From: Paulownia fortunei
Taxonomy: Eukaryota; Streptophyta; Magnoliopsida; Lamiales; Paulowniaceae
Assembly (NCBI GenBank): GCA_019321725.1
Contig: CM033124.1
Coordinates: forward strand, 4,030,001 to 4,094,000
Reading direction: 5' to 3'
Length of the DNA: 64,000 bases
The translations under genes and the position numbers were made by a program. Positions 45,860 through 56,880 of this stretch are shown piece after piece. Under the pieces are notes generated by a model that worked only from the letters and a program-made list of their open reading frames with translations, had not been told where the DNA came from and ran no database searches. The first letter of the stretch is position 1. Each line of letters opens with the position of its first letter.

Positions 45860-46562
45860 TCAAGATCACCAATTTTCCACTGCAGAGAGAATGATGAAAC
45901 TTAGATAAGGGGGATGAGATGTTGCTCAAAAGTTCTACAAGGGCAAGGAAATTTGATTTAACTAAAGCAGTTAAAGATGAGACATTTGATTGTTTGTTTT
46001 ATTCCAAGTTCCAATGGACTGAGAAGGTTCTGCCACTAAGATATGGAAAGCACTTAAGAATGAGATCTATTATCTTCAAGTGTTAATCTTCATTGTTCAT
46101 GTTATGAGGTGTTTTCATAACAACTATGATTCTATCAAGTTGTTTTCAATGATGCCTTAGTTCAGATTAAATGTGTCGGCCAAGAAATAGCCCTCAATTT
46201 CTTCATCTAAGCCTGTGAAAAGCTTGGATATTATTCATACAAATTTCCTTAATTCTTATGGTATTAAGAGAGTGGGACAATTTACACTAAAAATAGGAAA
46301 CAAAAACAAATTTATTTTAAATAAGCAATCTCGCTGATAACAGGTCAGCGCCATACCAGCTACAATAGATTATATATTCAGGGCAATCAACATAAGTAAA
46401 CGAAAAGCACAAAACTCCCTTCACTTTGTCCCCATAACGCAGGAACAGAAAAAATGGGTGACCAACTGTTGCAGAATTACATTAGGAGTGTCCTACTTAC
46501 ACAATCAAGCATAAACTATCAGACTTTTTTGCAACAAAAGGCAGTGTTCTGAGAAGTGCTAA

Positions 46563-46688
46563 TCAAAGCCGTCGCACAATGTGGTTGAGAAGAATCATTA
46601 GAGTTAAAAGAGCGAAAGCTCCAGCTTGATAAGCAGTGCCTAGTGAAACCGATATAAATGAGAGCAGAGTTAATATCCCCAAAGTAAC
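46563..46688 (-). pseudogene. COX15: COX15 exon 7 (last), intact reading frame
   Basis: The exon is 126 bp (41 codons and TGA). It starts after ctgcag with VTLGILTLLSFISVSLG, continues TAYQAGAFALLTLMILLNH and ends IVRRL. It encodes the last two membrane segments of heme A synthase. The His normally in TAHQ is Tyr. This exon taken alone has no stop or shift. Confidence 0.85.
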
Positions 46689-47286
46689 CTGCAGGGAAGC
46701 AAAAAATACAAGAATTGAGCGTATGGCCTGCACTCTAAATTCTTGGATTGAAAAAAAGCAGGCAAGGAAGGGGGGATGGGAAGAAACAAGAAAGAGGAGA
46801 TGGAGGAAAAGAAAGTGCATCTTAGGATTCAAAGAAGTCACATTTGGATGGGCAGATGAGGTGGGATAAGGGCTTCAGAGGTTATTCAGTCGGTTATAGT
46901 TTGAATATCTGGTTCCAGATTACTAATACAACTGGAGCAGGTGGTAATTGTTAGATTGAAGATCAAGCTAACAAGCACAAGAATTCTGTAAAGTTTACCT
47001 TTTCTAATCCAGAGCCTATTGGATAAACCAAGCCATATGTTAGATTATCTCAACATTGGACTTTATACATATCTTTATCCAGTGTAAGCAAAACAACATC
47101 GTAAAAGCTCATACAAAATAGCATAATCCATTTGGTGGCTCATTCGCACACGACTCATCTGAGCTTTTAAGTGCATATTCGTTTAGGCTAATCCCATCGT
47201 AAACTGAGATTGCCCTAGAATCATTATACGGTAATTACTGGGGAAACATGATTTCACAGGCAAGACGAAGAAGTTGATCAGAGTAC

Positions 47287-47418
47287 CTGACGAGAAGCCA
47301 TGCCCACAGTGCTTTCTATTAAAGACCGATTGCAGGGATGTTTATCAAGTTTTGTTGTTGACCACCATAAGCAACCAATGGAAAATAATATAGCAGTAGC
47401 AAGTATTTGATGATCTAG
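47287..47418 (-). pseudogene. COX15: COX15 exon 6, intact reading frame
   Basis: 132 bp (44 codons) between taccag and gtactc. It reads LDHQILATAILFSIGCLWWS, TTKLDKHP and SLIESTVGMASRQ. The conserved LDH His is kept. Both ends are in phase 0, matching exons 5 and 7. Confidence 0.85.
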
Positions 47419-47450
47419 CTGGTATTCATTAGAGAATTACATTAGAATAT

Positions 47451-47825
47451 CTGAAACACAATAAAATTGCATATAAAGAGATGGAGCCACGAGTTAATAT
47501 GTTGCTACTAAGTTATTCAAGAATTTTATTTCTCTTGTTTTTTTTTGTTTTTTTTTTTTGTGGGGGGGAGGGGGCGAAGGTCCTAATAAGTTGTCAAAGA
47601 ATTTTTTTTTCTTTATCTATAATAGGACTAGCAATCACCAGAACACATTGGAATGTTAAACATCTAAATTTTGTATTTAGTGTATGGAGCCAGTTGAGTT
47701 TGAAATGTTGCTGGTATACAACAGAGAATAAAGCTTCTGAGCATAAAGTCTGAAACACATAAAATTTGCATTTAAAGAGATAGAGCCACGAGTTAAAATG
47801 CTGCTAATAAGTTATCCCACAACAT
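47451..47825. repeat. Tandem duplication in COX15 intron, offset 299 bp
   Basis: ctgaaacacaataaaattgc at 47451 recurs with changes at 47750, and both continue through aaagagatRgagccacgagtta. The first copy contains long T runs and a G-rich stretch (47561-47575). Confidence 0.65.
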
Positions 47826-48604
47826 TTTTACCTTTTCTTCTTTGGAAGGTGTTAATAAGTTAACACAGATTTTATTTTTCCTGTCTATAAGAGACTAGCA
47901 TGTTAGAGTACCTATCCAGCAACCCAATTAGATTAGTTGTTTTTATGTTCTTATAAAAATAAGTTACTCAAAATAATATCAATAAAATGGCAATTTTTTA
48001 TCTTTATTTGTACATTAATGAATTTGGATAAGTCCCTAGACCATACATAGTTATGAAAAATGGTCACACATATGATGGCGAACGTGGAATATGCGTCTAT
48101 GGCTTTTGATCAAGTCGAGGATCATTGACATTGGAAATCAATGAATCCAACAAGACTTTCACAAATGATGCAGGCTCAAAAAGAGGGTGCCTCGTCCCAT
48201 GTGCATTGGTGTTTTAATAATAGTGCATATACACGAGTGCTTGTTAGAGAATAAGTATATAGAACAACCTTACCAGATATTCCCAATCGGAAACAAAATG
48301 TTATTGACTGGGAATTTTCATGTTATGATGGTGCATGAATTACTCCTTAAACTTGAAGTACCATTGTAAACTTGTGCGAAAAATAATGCAATTGATCTAT
48401 TTTCTTATTTCCTAATTGCATAACAATCACAAAAAATATTATAGGTACATTATCTTCGTGTACAGTGGTTTATGAGTTACTAACAAAGGATCTGTCACCT
48501 GCTGAAATAAATGAATGTCCTATATTTTTTATTGTTATTGACCCCAAGGGTGCATGAAAGTTTAGAAAAGAATTTTCTAATTCCATTAAGAGTTAAGAAA
48601 CTAG

Positions 48605-48737
48605 GAATTTTTATTTCTTTTGAAAAAGAGGATACTGGTTGGATTCCACTCCCCTCCAAGTGACTCGATCCCATGACCAACAAAATCATAGGTGCAAGGA
48701 GCTTACCAAGAAGCTACTTTAGCTCATCATATCAAGA
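48605..48737 (-). mobile_element. tRNA-derived SINE, copy 1
   Basis: On the minus strand it starts GATATGATGAGCTAAAGTAG and contains an A-box-like TAGCTTCTTGGTAAG and a B-box-like GGGATCGAGTCAC, the internal RNA polymerase III promoter of tRNA-derived SINEs, then GGAGGGGAGTGG. A related copy is at about 49000-49150. Confidence 0.65.
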
Positions 48738-48744
48738 AACTAGA

Positions 48745-48840
48745 TCTTTTTTTTTTAATTTAAGGAGGATTTTGGCTAGTTCCCATTCCAACTCCCCTCC
48801 AAATAACTCGGACTCATGACCAACAAGGTATTATAGGTAC
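48745..48840 (-). mobile_element. tRNA-derived SINE, copy 2 (5'-truncated)
   Basis: The minus strand reads TTGGTCATGAGTCCGAGTTA (B-box part), GGAGGGGAGTTGG, then GGAACTAGCC and a run of ten A (plus-strand T at 48749-48758). The A-box half is missing. Confidence 0.6.
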
Positions 48841-48999
48841 AATATCTTCGTGTACAGTGGTTTATGAGTTACTAACAAAGAATGTGTCACCTGCTGAAAT
48901 AAATGAATGTCCTATATTTTTTATTGTTATTGACCACCAAACCAAGGTTGCATGAAAGTTTAGAAAAGAATTTTCTAATTCCATTAAGAGTCAAGAAAC

Positions 49000-49150
49000 T
49001 AGGAATTTTTATTTCTTTTGAAAAAGATGATATTGGTTGGATTCCACTCCCCTACAAGTGACTCAATCCCATGACCAACAAATGATCCCATGATCAACAA
49101 AATCATAGGTGCAAAGAGTTTACCAAGAAGCTACTTTGGCTCATCATATC
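49000..49150 (-). mobile_element. tRNA-derived SINE, copy 3
   Basis: Duplicate of copy 1 within the second 391-bp unit, with A-box- and B-box-like motifs and a small duplication of ccatga(c/t)caacaaa around 49069-49100. Confidence 0.6.
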
Positions 49151-49159
49151 AAGAAACTA

Positions 49160-49300
49160 GATCTTTTTTTTTTAATTTAAGGAGGATTTTGGCTAGTTCC
49201 TGTTCCAGCTCCCCTCCAAATAACTCAGACTTATGACCAACATGGTAGTAGGTGCAAGGCGTTTACGGACAGGCTACATTAGCTCGTCATATCAAGATAC
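49160..49300 (-). mobile_element. tRNA-derived SINE, copy 4 (near complete)
   Basis: The minus strand reads GATATGACGAGCTAATGTAG, CCTGTCCGTAAACGCCTTGC (A-box region), GGTCATAAGTCTGAGTTA (B-box region), GGAGGGGAGCTGG and an A-run tail (plus T at 49164-49173). It is the most complete unit of the cluster. Confidence 0.65.
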
Positions 49301-49329
49301 TAAGAATGGCTATGTAGTAATTATTAAGC

Positions 49330-50560
49330 TATTAGGGTCTCAACTAACATCCATACGGTCGACTCAATCGGAAGATTAATTGACAGAAAAACCCACACTT
49401 GTATGATTTGGAAAGGTTCAGTATCCACCTATATTTAGGTTTTCAAAACATATTGCTAGAAGCTGACCATAACTAGTGGGTTTTTGGAATTAATGCATTA
49501 ATTCCAAGGATTAATTGATCTAAAAAAATATCTTTCAATTAAGTCATAAAAGTTATGAGCCTACTGGTTGGATTATTGGTGAACCTAAGGGGTTAACTTG
49601 AACAACTCCATTTCCTTCCAAGAAATTAATCCAAATGTTGGATTAAATTAATTAATGGGATTAACTAATATGGTTGTTAAATTAATTCAATTAATTGATG
49701 GGATCAACTAATTGGACCTAATTGGATTAGAGAGCCTACTTGGAACTAATTAATTGATTGATTGAATTATTTAATGCAATGGGCCTAGTTAATTCATATG
49801 ATGAATTATTTACTCGATTTGGATCAATTGGAATGGCCTAATTTTATAATTAGGTCCAAGTTGGTGTACGCTTGTGAGCAGCCCAATTAGGAATTTGGAT
49901 TCCTAAAGATGATAAGATCCCATTTATTGTGGGCATGAGGAAGCCCAATTAGGAATTTGGATTCCTAAAGATAATAGGATTATAACGTGAACATATAGTG
50001 TAAACACAATATGTGAATATTACCCATAAGAGTTCGAGATAAGAGTTGAAGATAAGGAAGGAGATTGAAAACCTATACGGAATTGGATTAGAGGGGTTCT
50101 TAAACCCCTCGAGGGGATGGTTTCACAGCAGATTACAGTTGTAAAACACAACCAAAAGCTCTCCAAAACCTCCAAGATATTGTTTATCGAAGGCAAGAAA
50201 AAAACGCCCATTTCCTCCTATCGTCCAAACTTTTATCCATCTTAACCTACAACAATTTGACTCGATTTAATTAAGAATTAAATTATACACCAAATTAACA
50301 CAAAGGTTGTGTTTTTGTTCATACCTTAAGTTCTAGGATCGAATTGACAGATTAATTCCTATAGCACAAGATTGACTGCACGTCCTCATCCAAAGTGCAA
50401 TAAACTTGGAGGGGTAAAGTTTAGGACTCTAAGACAGACCGAATCCTCTTGAGGGGTTTAAATTCCAATCCAACCATACGATTGCGACTCATTTCTTACA
50501 CCATCAATCGAAAGCGATTCAAGTAAAAGTTTTCATAACTTTTCCGCACTAGGTATTAAT
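49330..50560 (+). mobile_element. Copia-type LTR-like block
   Basis: The stretch has the style of copia LTRs: TAATTAATTGA-rich first half, an internal direct repeat (gcccaattaggaatttggat at 49881 and 49943), a GAGGGGTT-AACCCCTC hairpin near 50092-50111, and a late tcttttccgcactaggt... cgcacaacctatgtaatc phrase common near copia LTR ends. It lies upstream of a plus-strand copia gag-pol remnant. Exact TG/CA ends, primer-binding site and a second LTR were not found. Confidence 0.45.
49880..49980. repeat. Short tandem duplication, period 62 bp
   Basis: agcccaattaggaatttgga begins at 49880 and again at 49942, each followed by ttcctaaagat(g/a)ata. This is an internal duplication of the LTR-like block. 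Confidence 0.8.
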
Positions 50561-50799
50561 ACGCACAACCTATGTAATCTAGATGGTTTCGGAACTCATA
50601 TTTAAGAAAAAAAAAATTGATTTCTGCCAGAGTTATATATCTCGGGACACATGAACCTAATAGAAGTATAAAAGTCAGGTTTGCGCATTGTAATACCTTC
50701 ACGAATGCATTATATGAATTATCTGATAAATTAATCATTTTTAGTACATTTTGTGTTTGGGATTATCATATATTCAAGTACGGTAGAGCCAACTGGTGG

Positions 50800-51095
50800 T
50801 ATGCGCCCAACGTGTGACATCCGACACCAATGCAGGTGGTGCACCCCAGCATGTATGCTTTCTTGTGCAACTATGCGCAACCCAAGCACGCACAGCTGTC
50901 CTCCATGAAAAAGCTGCTTGCAGGCACAGCTTGCGCATGCACGAACGACGCGCAGGTGCATGCTGCATGCATGATACATGCGCGACATGCCACCAGGGCA
51001 CGCTAGCAGGTGCCCAGCCTGACGTGCCACCTAGCCACACTAGCAACTGCCCTTCGTGGGCATGCAAGCCAATGGGGGCAAGCACTAGGTGTTGC
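50800..51095. other. GC-rich island rich in GCATGC/TGCGCA
   Basis: The stretch is markedly GC-rich in an AT-rich region and packed with alternating purine-pyrimidine words (gcgcatgcac, ggtgcatgctgcatgcat, catgcgcgacatgcc). Open frames exist on both strands simply because stops are rare in such DNA; their Cys/His/Ala-rich text resembles no family. It lies between the copia-like LTR block and the gag remnant. It could be a leader, an LTR segment of another element or captured DNA. Confidence 0.55.
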
Positions 51096-51874
51096 CTCAA
51101 GTCATTTCAAAGCATAGTTGCTACACAAAATTTTGGATTTTTGAATTTGAAATTAAATGTTAATTTTAATTTATGAAAAAATAGTTATTTTTAGATTTTA
51201 ATTAAAATAATGGTTACGCCTTTCTCTGTTTTTATTCTCGAAATAATTTCTATATCCTGTTATGTTACCTCCCCTTAAAATTGTTCTCATATTTCTTGTA
51301 AAATTTTCAAAGGTAATGAGAGCAAAATTAGGAGATAAGAAATTTCTTTCGTAATTTAGGAGACATGGCAAGAAGATGGAATGAAGATGGAATGAAGAGA
51401 GGAATGAAAGCCTATGCATGCATGAAATGTATATATGTAATAAATAAGTCTATTTCATTTTAATTATCACCCTTAAATTGATCTTGATCCACTTTGGCTC
51501 GAGTGGATCGCCTAATAGCTCATGATCATCCCCATTTTCAGTACGTTTATGATGCACACTCGTTTATTTAATGTTTTTTATGCTTGCAATTATTAGGATA
51601 GAAAATAATAAATAAACGAGATAATCATCTTCTTACATGACAAACCGAGAGTTTCCCTAACTTGAAATTGTTCAAATTCAAAAACCTTAATCAATTTAAT
51701 ATCAAGTAAAAACAAACAATATTAGGTTGGCCCCTCGTTCGTGCCTTCATCATGAGTAGTGACATGTGATACACTGCGGCATTTAGCCCGTTCGCCACGA
51801 ATCGTGAGATGTGCTAAGTTTAAGTAAGTTATGATCAATGCTAAATTGAGATGCCCATGGAATGAGGTGTCTAA
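51096..51874. other. Spacer, nothing recognised
   Basis: AT-rich non-coding sequence upstream of the copia gag remnant. Confidence 0.4.
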
Positions 51875-51953
51875 ATGTTGGCCGTGAGTTATAGAAAATT
51901 AGATGTTGGCCGTGAGTTATAGAAAATTAGATGTTGGCCATGAGTTATAGGAC
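51875..51953. repeat. Tandem repeat, three units of 28 bp
   Basis: atgttggccgtgagttatag starts at 51875, 51903 and 51931 (third unit with g to a and a divergent end). Units are otherwise identical, so the duplication is recent. Confidence 0.85.
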
Positions 51954-52329
51954 GTTCAGATATTTCATGTACATGGTTATTTGATAGGTCTCACTTAACA
52001 TTAAGTACCATTAGGGCTCATAAAATTAAGATCTATAATAAAAGTGAGGCTAAATAGTTTGAAAATAGTTTGAGGGTTGTAATAGAGATACAATTGTTAA
52101 TGTGTTAACTACCTTTTGATTTTGTCATACACGATCACAAAATTAGGGTGTATAGCTCACTAGAAAATAGGATATTCAAAGTTCCATATTCAAAGTGATG
52201 GAATTTGAATAAAATAACAGGAGATGTTTATAATTAAAACCAGGAGATGTTTATAATTAAAACCAAATTATAAATGGATATAAGTTTTTCTTTTTTTCTT
52301 TTTACTTTTGCGTCGCAAGATTTTTGTAG

Positions 52330-54240
52330 ATTTAGTACAAAATGGTCAAAAATCACTTGCATATTTTGGACACTAATAAATTAGTTGGTCAGGATTCTTT
52401 GAGAATATGAAAAAAGGGCCTATCTCCTAAACGTTGTGCCACTGCCAGAACCACCATGAACATCACAGAGGAAGAAGTTGCAGAACATCGCAAGCAAGTT
52501 GATAATGATATGCTATATGTTCACATCGATGTCGAATGAGCTGCAAAGGCAACATAAGAATTTGGACATGCTGCCGAGAATCACCTTCACCTACAAGAGT
52601 TGTACGGTGTAGTACATACTAAGTTCAATCAGCCACTCTCCTTTCTTTTACGGTGTGCCAGGGAAAAGAATAGAAGAAGCATCTGACTACGTCATGCATG
52701 TTCCACTTGGCTCAGGGAATTCTATATGAATTTTCATGTCCACAATCAAGAATATCAAATATCAAATTTCAAAAGAGCTTTTCTAGACCCATATGGCGAA
52801 GGATCTTTGATCCATGTCCATGAATTTGAGATGCTAGGAAAACTCGAATCCCTTGGAGTCGTTATGGACAGCAAACTTTACGTGGACCTAGTTTTACAAT
52901 CACTACCAAGTTCATTTTACTTCAACATGCACATAATAGAGACTGACTTTGCTGAGTTGGTCAACATGTTAAAATGATTGAATCCACAGTGAAAAGGGAG
53001 AAGTCTATTGGCTCTTTATCCCATCCAAAACTTCCAAGTTGAAGAAAATGAAGAGGAAAAATACCTCAAATAGTAAGAAGGTGGTGGCCTCTAGTGGAGT
53101 CAAAGAAGATGTCTACAGCAGACACCAAGGACCACCAATGCCGCAAGCTAGGGCAGTAGAGGGAAGCCATAAAAATGAGAAATTAGTCATGTTGATTGGC
53201 TTTGTATCCCAATCTAAGACTTCCAAGTCGAAGAAAATGGAAAATGAAGAGTTCCTCAAAGAGGAAGAAGGTGAAGGTCTCTAAGAGGTCCAAAGCAAAC
53301 AAATGTCACCATTGCGGTAAGCTGGAGCACTAGATGAGGAATTACAAAAAGTACCTTACTAGCCGCTAGTCGCAAGAACAATTCTGGTATGTTCTTAGTT
53401 AAAGTTAACCTTTCCGTTTAGATGCTATTCGAGTATCTAATATTATTTTTGGTTCTCATCTCTGCAATAACTTGCAGGTGATAATAAAGAGTAAGGAGCT
53501 AAGTAGAAGATACAGAAATCTATAGCGAGAGAATGGAGCAACGGTTGTTATATTAGCTACAGGACCTTCCATTGAGTATTAGGAGGTAGAATGATAGATT
53601 TAAATAATTATCTTTACGTACCGTATCCCTGGTTGGATAAAGAGGATTTTAGTTTTTCAGTACAGAATGGAATTTCCATCTTTAAAGGTTTTTTTTTAAA
53701 TTCATATCGGTATGTTAGTAAATAATTTATACATTATTTAAACCCAAAATTCCACCTTACATATTCAAAAAAGTAAAAATAAAATAAAATTGAATAATCA
53801 AAATTTCACATAGTTGTCGTATGCTAGATTAGGTCATATCTTTAATGAAAGATTCCCAAGATGACACAGTTGTTTGACCTCACAAATATGCCAACTTGTG
53901 AATTTTGCCTAAAGGCAAAAATGATTAAATCACCATTTGTGGGACAAGTGGAGCAGGCCACTAATCATTTGGATTTGTTCCATATGGATATATTCATACT
54001 TCATTACTTTTATTGATGATTACTCAATATACAAGTATGAAGTAGAAAATTAAACTAGTCATAGCATTAAAGTCCTTCTATCTGATCGAAGCGAATACTT
54101 TAGTGGTAAGTTATCTTATTATTTAAAAGAGAATGAGATTATTTAGTGGTAAGTTCTCTTATTATTAGTAAGTTCTCTTATTATTTAAAAGAGAATGAGA
54201 TTATCTCGCAGTAGGGTAGCTAAGTGAAGGAACCAAACCC
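52330..54240 (+). pseudogene. Decayed Ty1/copia gag-integrase remnant
   Basis: Gag text runs from about 52460 (EVAEHRKQVDNDMLYVH) to 52726-52977 (FHVHNQEYQISNFKRAF, VHEFEMLGKLESLGVV, DLVLQSLPSSF, LVNMLK), typical of the copia gag UBN2-like region. A zinc knuckle CHHCGKLEH is at about 53304-53330 with its last Cys lost. 53820-54010 gives the pre-integrase region (RLGHIFNERF, PTCEFCLKAKMIKSPF, HLDLFHMD), then FIDDYSIYKY and SDRSEYFSG of integrase. About 54225 reads RNQTLLDMV-like text. Stops are numerous and RT is absent. It sits in an intron of the COX15 pseudogene in the opposite orientation. Confidence 0.75.
54101..54205. repeat. Local direct duplication in copia remnant
   Basis: ttagtggtaagtt(a/c)tcttatta and tatttaaaagagaatgagat each occur twice, with a shorter third partial unit between them. 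This is a local tandem duplication within the integrase remnant. Confidence 0.75.
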
Positions 54241-54546
54241 TATTGGACATGGTTCAATCCATGATGGGTTTGCTAAAGAACTGGATATGAAGGGATAATT
54301 GCAGTGATGTTTGCCAAATTTTAGTTAGCTCAGATCTCTTTTAGTAACTCAGAGAGAAACATTGTTTATTGAAGAAGATTATAAATAGATCCCTAGCGGT
54401 GCAGAAAAATGTTACCATCTGAAGGAAATTTATCATCTTTCTACCCATTGAATATACAATGAGTGGTTTAGTTTTACTCATTTGTCCACTCAGAGACACA
54501 TTCGATGCCCAATAAGTCCCTTGTGATAGTAAAGGATAAACTATAC

Positions 54547-54656
54547 CTGCACAGTGGATGGGTTCTCAAAGAAATAGCACATTACCCACTCCAGGCTACG
54601 TAAATCCTCTGGAATCCATGTTCACCCATCTTGGGAATAAGTTTAAAGGCACAGCC
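54547..54656 (-). pseudogene. COX15: COX15 exon 5, frameshifted
   Basis: Between ttccag and gtatag. It carries AFKLIPKMG then, after a shift, WIPEDLRSLE and FFENPSTVQ, the loop before the LDH His. It is the last exon before the 7-kb repeat insertion. Confidence 0.75.
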
Positions 54657-54689
54657 CTGGAAATTTTTGAACACAGCCAACATATGACT

Positions 54690-54930
54690 ACATGACACAG
54701 TACTTTCTAAAAGCAAGCAGAAAGAGTGTGAAAGGGAAAATGCTAGTTATGTATGGTGCCATTTCCATAAACAAATGCTCCTAGACAGCAGTGATTCGAA
54801 CAAGGATACTTACAGGAAGGCTTAGACACTTGACTTTTGCTGCCCCTTGAACCTAGCATAACGATTTAGCTGGAGTTCAGGCAAAACAACAGAAAGAACC
54901 GACCCACAGAGCCCACATTAAAAAAGAAAT
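54690..54930 (-). pseudogene. COX15: COX15 exon 4 relic
   Basis: Minus-strand frames give GLCGSVLSVVLPELQ, FKGAAKVKCLSLPV and SILVRITAV followed by a stop and GAF. This corresponds to the region from WTALSVV to LVGITAVSGAFVAG in heme A synthases. Boundaries are approximate and the first half (the WWMVKSGLEEP region) was not found. Confidence 0.65.
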
Positions 54931-55091
54931 GATGAAGCAAATGACTTGCAAGGAGGCAAGGGCTTACTCTTGGTTCAGCGTACTTAGATTTGGGTTCCTA
55001 CGAGATGAAAAGGAAATAAAAGCATTATTGAAGAGCACTTTGTCCAAGCTAAGATGTCATAACATAATATGTAAATGCTTATCAGTTTTAC

Positions 55092-55285
55092 CTCTAAGCC
55101 ACTGCCCAGCACCAAGAGCAAAAAATCCAGAGATCCTAAGTCCCAGCTGGAGTGTAATATATCATTTCCAAAGAAAGTGAGAATGGTAGTGAAAAAGTTA
55201 TAACCAGTGCCCTTCCCACATTCAATTGGCATACTCCATCCAATATATGAACTTAAAATCAGCTAGCCTCATCCCTTTATTTTTA
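55092..55285 (-). pseudogene. COX15: COX15 exon 3 relic
   Basis: It reads KGMRLADFKFIYWMEYA, then a TGA where the HR of EYAHR should be, MWGRAL (with a 1-bp deletion), TFSLPFS, a 2-bp deletion, a GGA-to-TGA stop, and YITLQLGLRISGFFALGAGQ to the donor gtaaaa. Confidence 0.8.
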
Positions 55286-55588
55286 GTGGAACAGCCAACT
55301 GTTTATTAAAATCACCGATGCACTACTAATCCCATACAATTAGACAACACCAAGTGCCAATGTAGACACAAATATCCAGAAGAGTTGCTTATACTTTCAC
55401 TGTAGATAATGCAATTCAAAAAAGTTAGTAATGAAGGATTTCTAGACAAACAATTTACAAGGTAATTATTTAAGGCATAGAAACAGTATTTGGTCTCTAA
55501 TTACGCCATCCGAAAATAAGCCTGGAAATATAACGTTAGCAGATTGACTAAAAACGAATCAAACATAGTGCCACTTGAACTAACCACT

Positions 55589-55882
55589 TGGTATTCGGGG
55601 GATTGTTTGTATTGTTCAAATTCAATTAGCCATTCTTCATCCAAAAGAGGAGGAAGGCTACCAGTGAATTTCCAGTCAGTCATTGAAAAGCCAGAAGTTG
55701 TCAGTCACGTGAACCACAAAGCACCACCATACTAAAGACCCGAGCAGCAGATACAAAGAGCCAAACACCAACTGCTTTGTGGACATGGGGCGCAGCAGTT
55801 ACAAGGAGCTTCAATCCTTCTATATCTTTTGCAGATACAGATGTTGCGGTGGAGAGATTCCTGAATGACGGCTCATAAAATT
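55589..55882 (-). pseudogene. COX15: COX15 exon 2 relic
   Basis: Between tttcag and gtggtt. It reads EPSFRNLSTATSVSAKDIEG, LLVTAAPHVHKAVGVWLFVS, VFSMVVLCG, then a 1-bp deletion and a CGA-to-TGA change in the VTRLT region, then LTTSGFSMTDWKFTG and EQYKQSPEYQ. Confidence 0.85.
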
Positions 55883-56880
55883 CTGAAAACAGAACGAAAA
55901 TCTGCTTTTAATGTTTACATTCTTATAGGAGTGTCAATGCATTAGAAAATCCCATGAAAGTGAGGAAACTTATAAGAAATGTGCTACTAGGGAAAAATAA
56001 AAGTGAACATAAAATTAAATGCAGCTATCAGAAAAATTCCATCTCTAAATGATGGAAAATCTTGCTAAAGTTATCCATAAGCAAATGGGATTGGCAGCTA
56101 TTCATTTGATATTTGTGATAACTGTGACTACCTATCCACTCAGATGACAGATAAAACAGAAGACAAAAGAAAACTCTAAATTTTAGTATCTCAGTGAGCA
56201 ACCTTGAAACTGCCAGCCTTTATCCTGCCAGAACCTAGTAGGGAAAAGAGATTCCAAAGGAGTCTTAAAAATTGATTTTTCCCCTTCATAGCAATTCGAC
56301 TACTAAAACTTTCAATAGTAAAAGGTGGGAATGCTATAAATAACACCAGGCACTACGCCAAGAAAGAAACCATTGCTGAGATAATAATGCAGCATTTTAC
56401 ATTTAAGAAAAAGGTGGAAAGAGTACTCTATTTAAATACCAAAAAGAGCTGCTTTCAATCATCACCACCCACATATTCTGAGTCCAGTGTCTTAAGCAGA
56501 CTATTACAAAAAATGGATAATTGTATGATTATTATTGAATCGACAAATAGAAATGATGTGAAGAGCAGCAATACCAATCATCAAAATAGAAGTTTTACAT
56601 ATCTTGGAAAGGATGTCAACTTTGGGAGGGCAAAAAAAAAGGGCACAATGCATTGGATGTTATTCGGACTTCAACCAGCGTGAACAAGTGTTCAGATCAC
56701 TTCTGTAAGTAGCAAAACATAATAATTGAACCCCAAAATATGCACAGCCACTTGATCTCTTTCACTTTACTCTTAACAGTAAACATTATTTTTTTAACCC
56801 CTAATAGCTTCTTGAGGTTGAGACTAAAAAATCACAAGAAATGCAATAATTACAAAAGGAAGATGAAATAAATCAAATAC

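Larger units (their letters stand above)
48438..49245. repeat. 391-bp tandem duplication containing SINE copies
   Basis: The block from 48438 (tattataggtacattatctt) is repeated from 48829 with an offset of 391 bp and high identity, including gtacagtggtttatgagtta, acctgctgaaataaatga and gaattttctaattccatta. Each unit contains one near-complete and one partial SINE in minus orientation. The second copy has a small internal insertion near 49081. Confidence 0.85.

Noticed and set aside
46636..46869. 77-codon plus-strand frame
   Set aside because: Antisense to the last COX15 exon and its intron.
50731..51176. Overlapping Cys/His-rich open frames on both strands
   Set aside because: They arise from the low stop-codon frequency of the GC-rich island; no family motif or consistent start.
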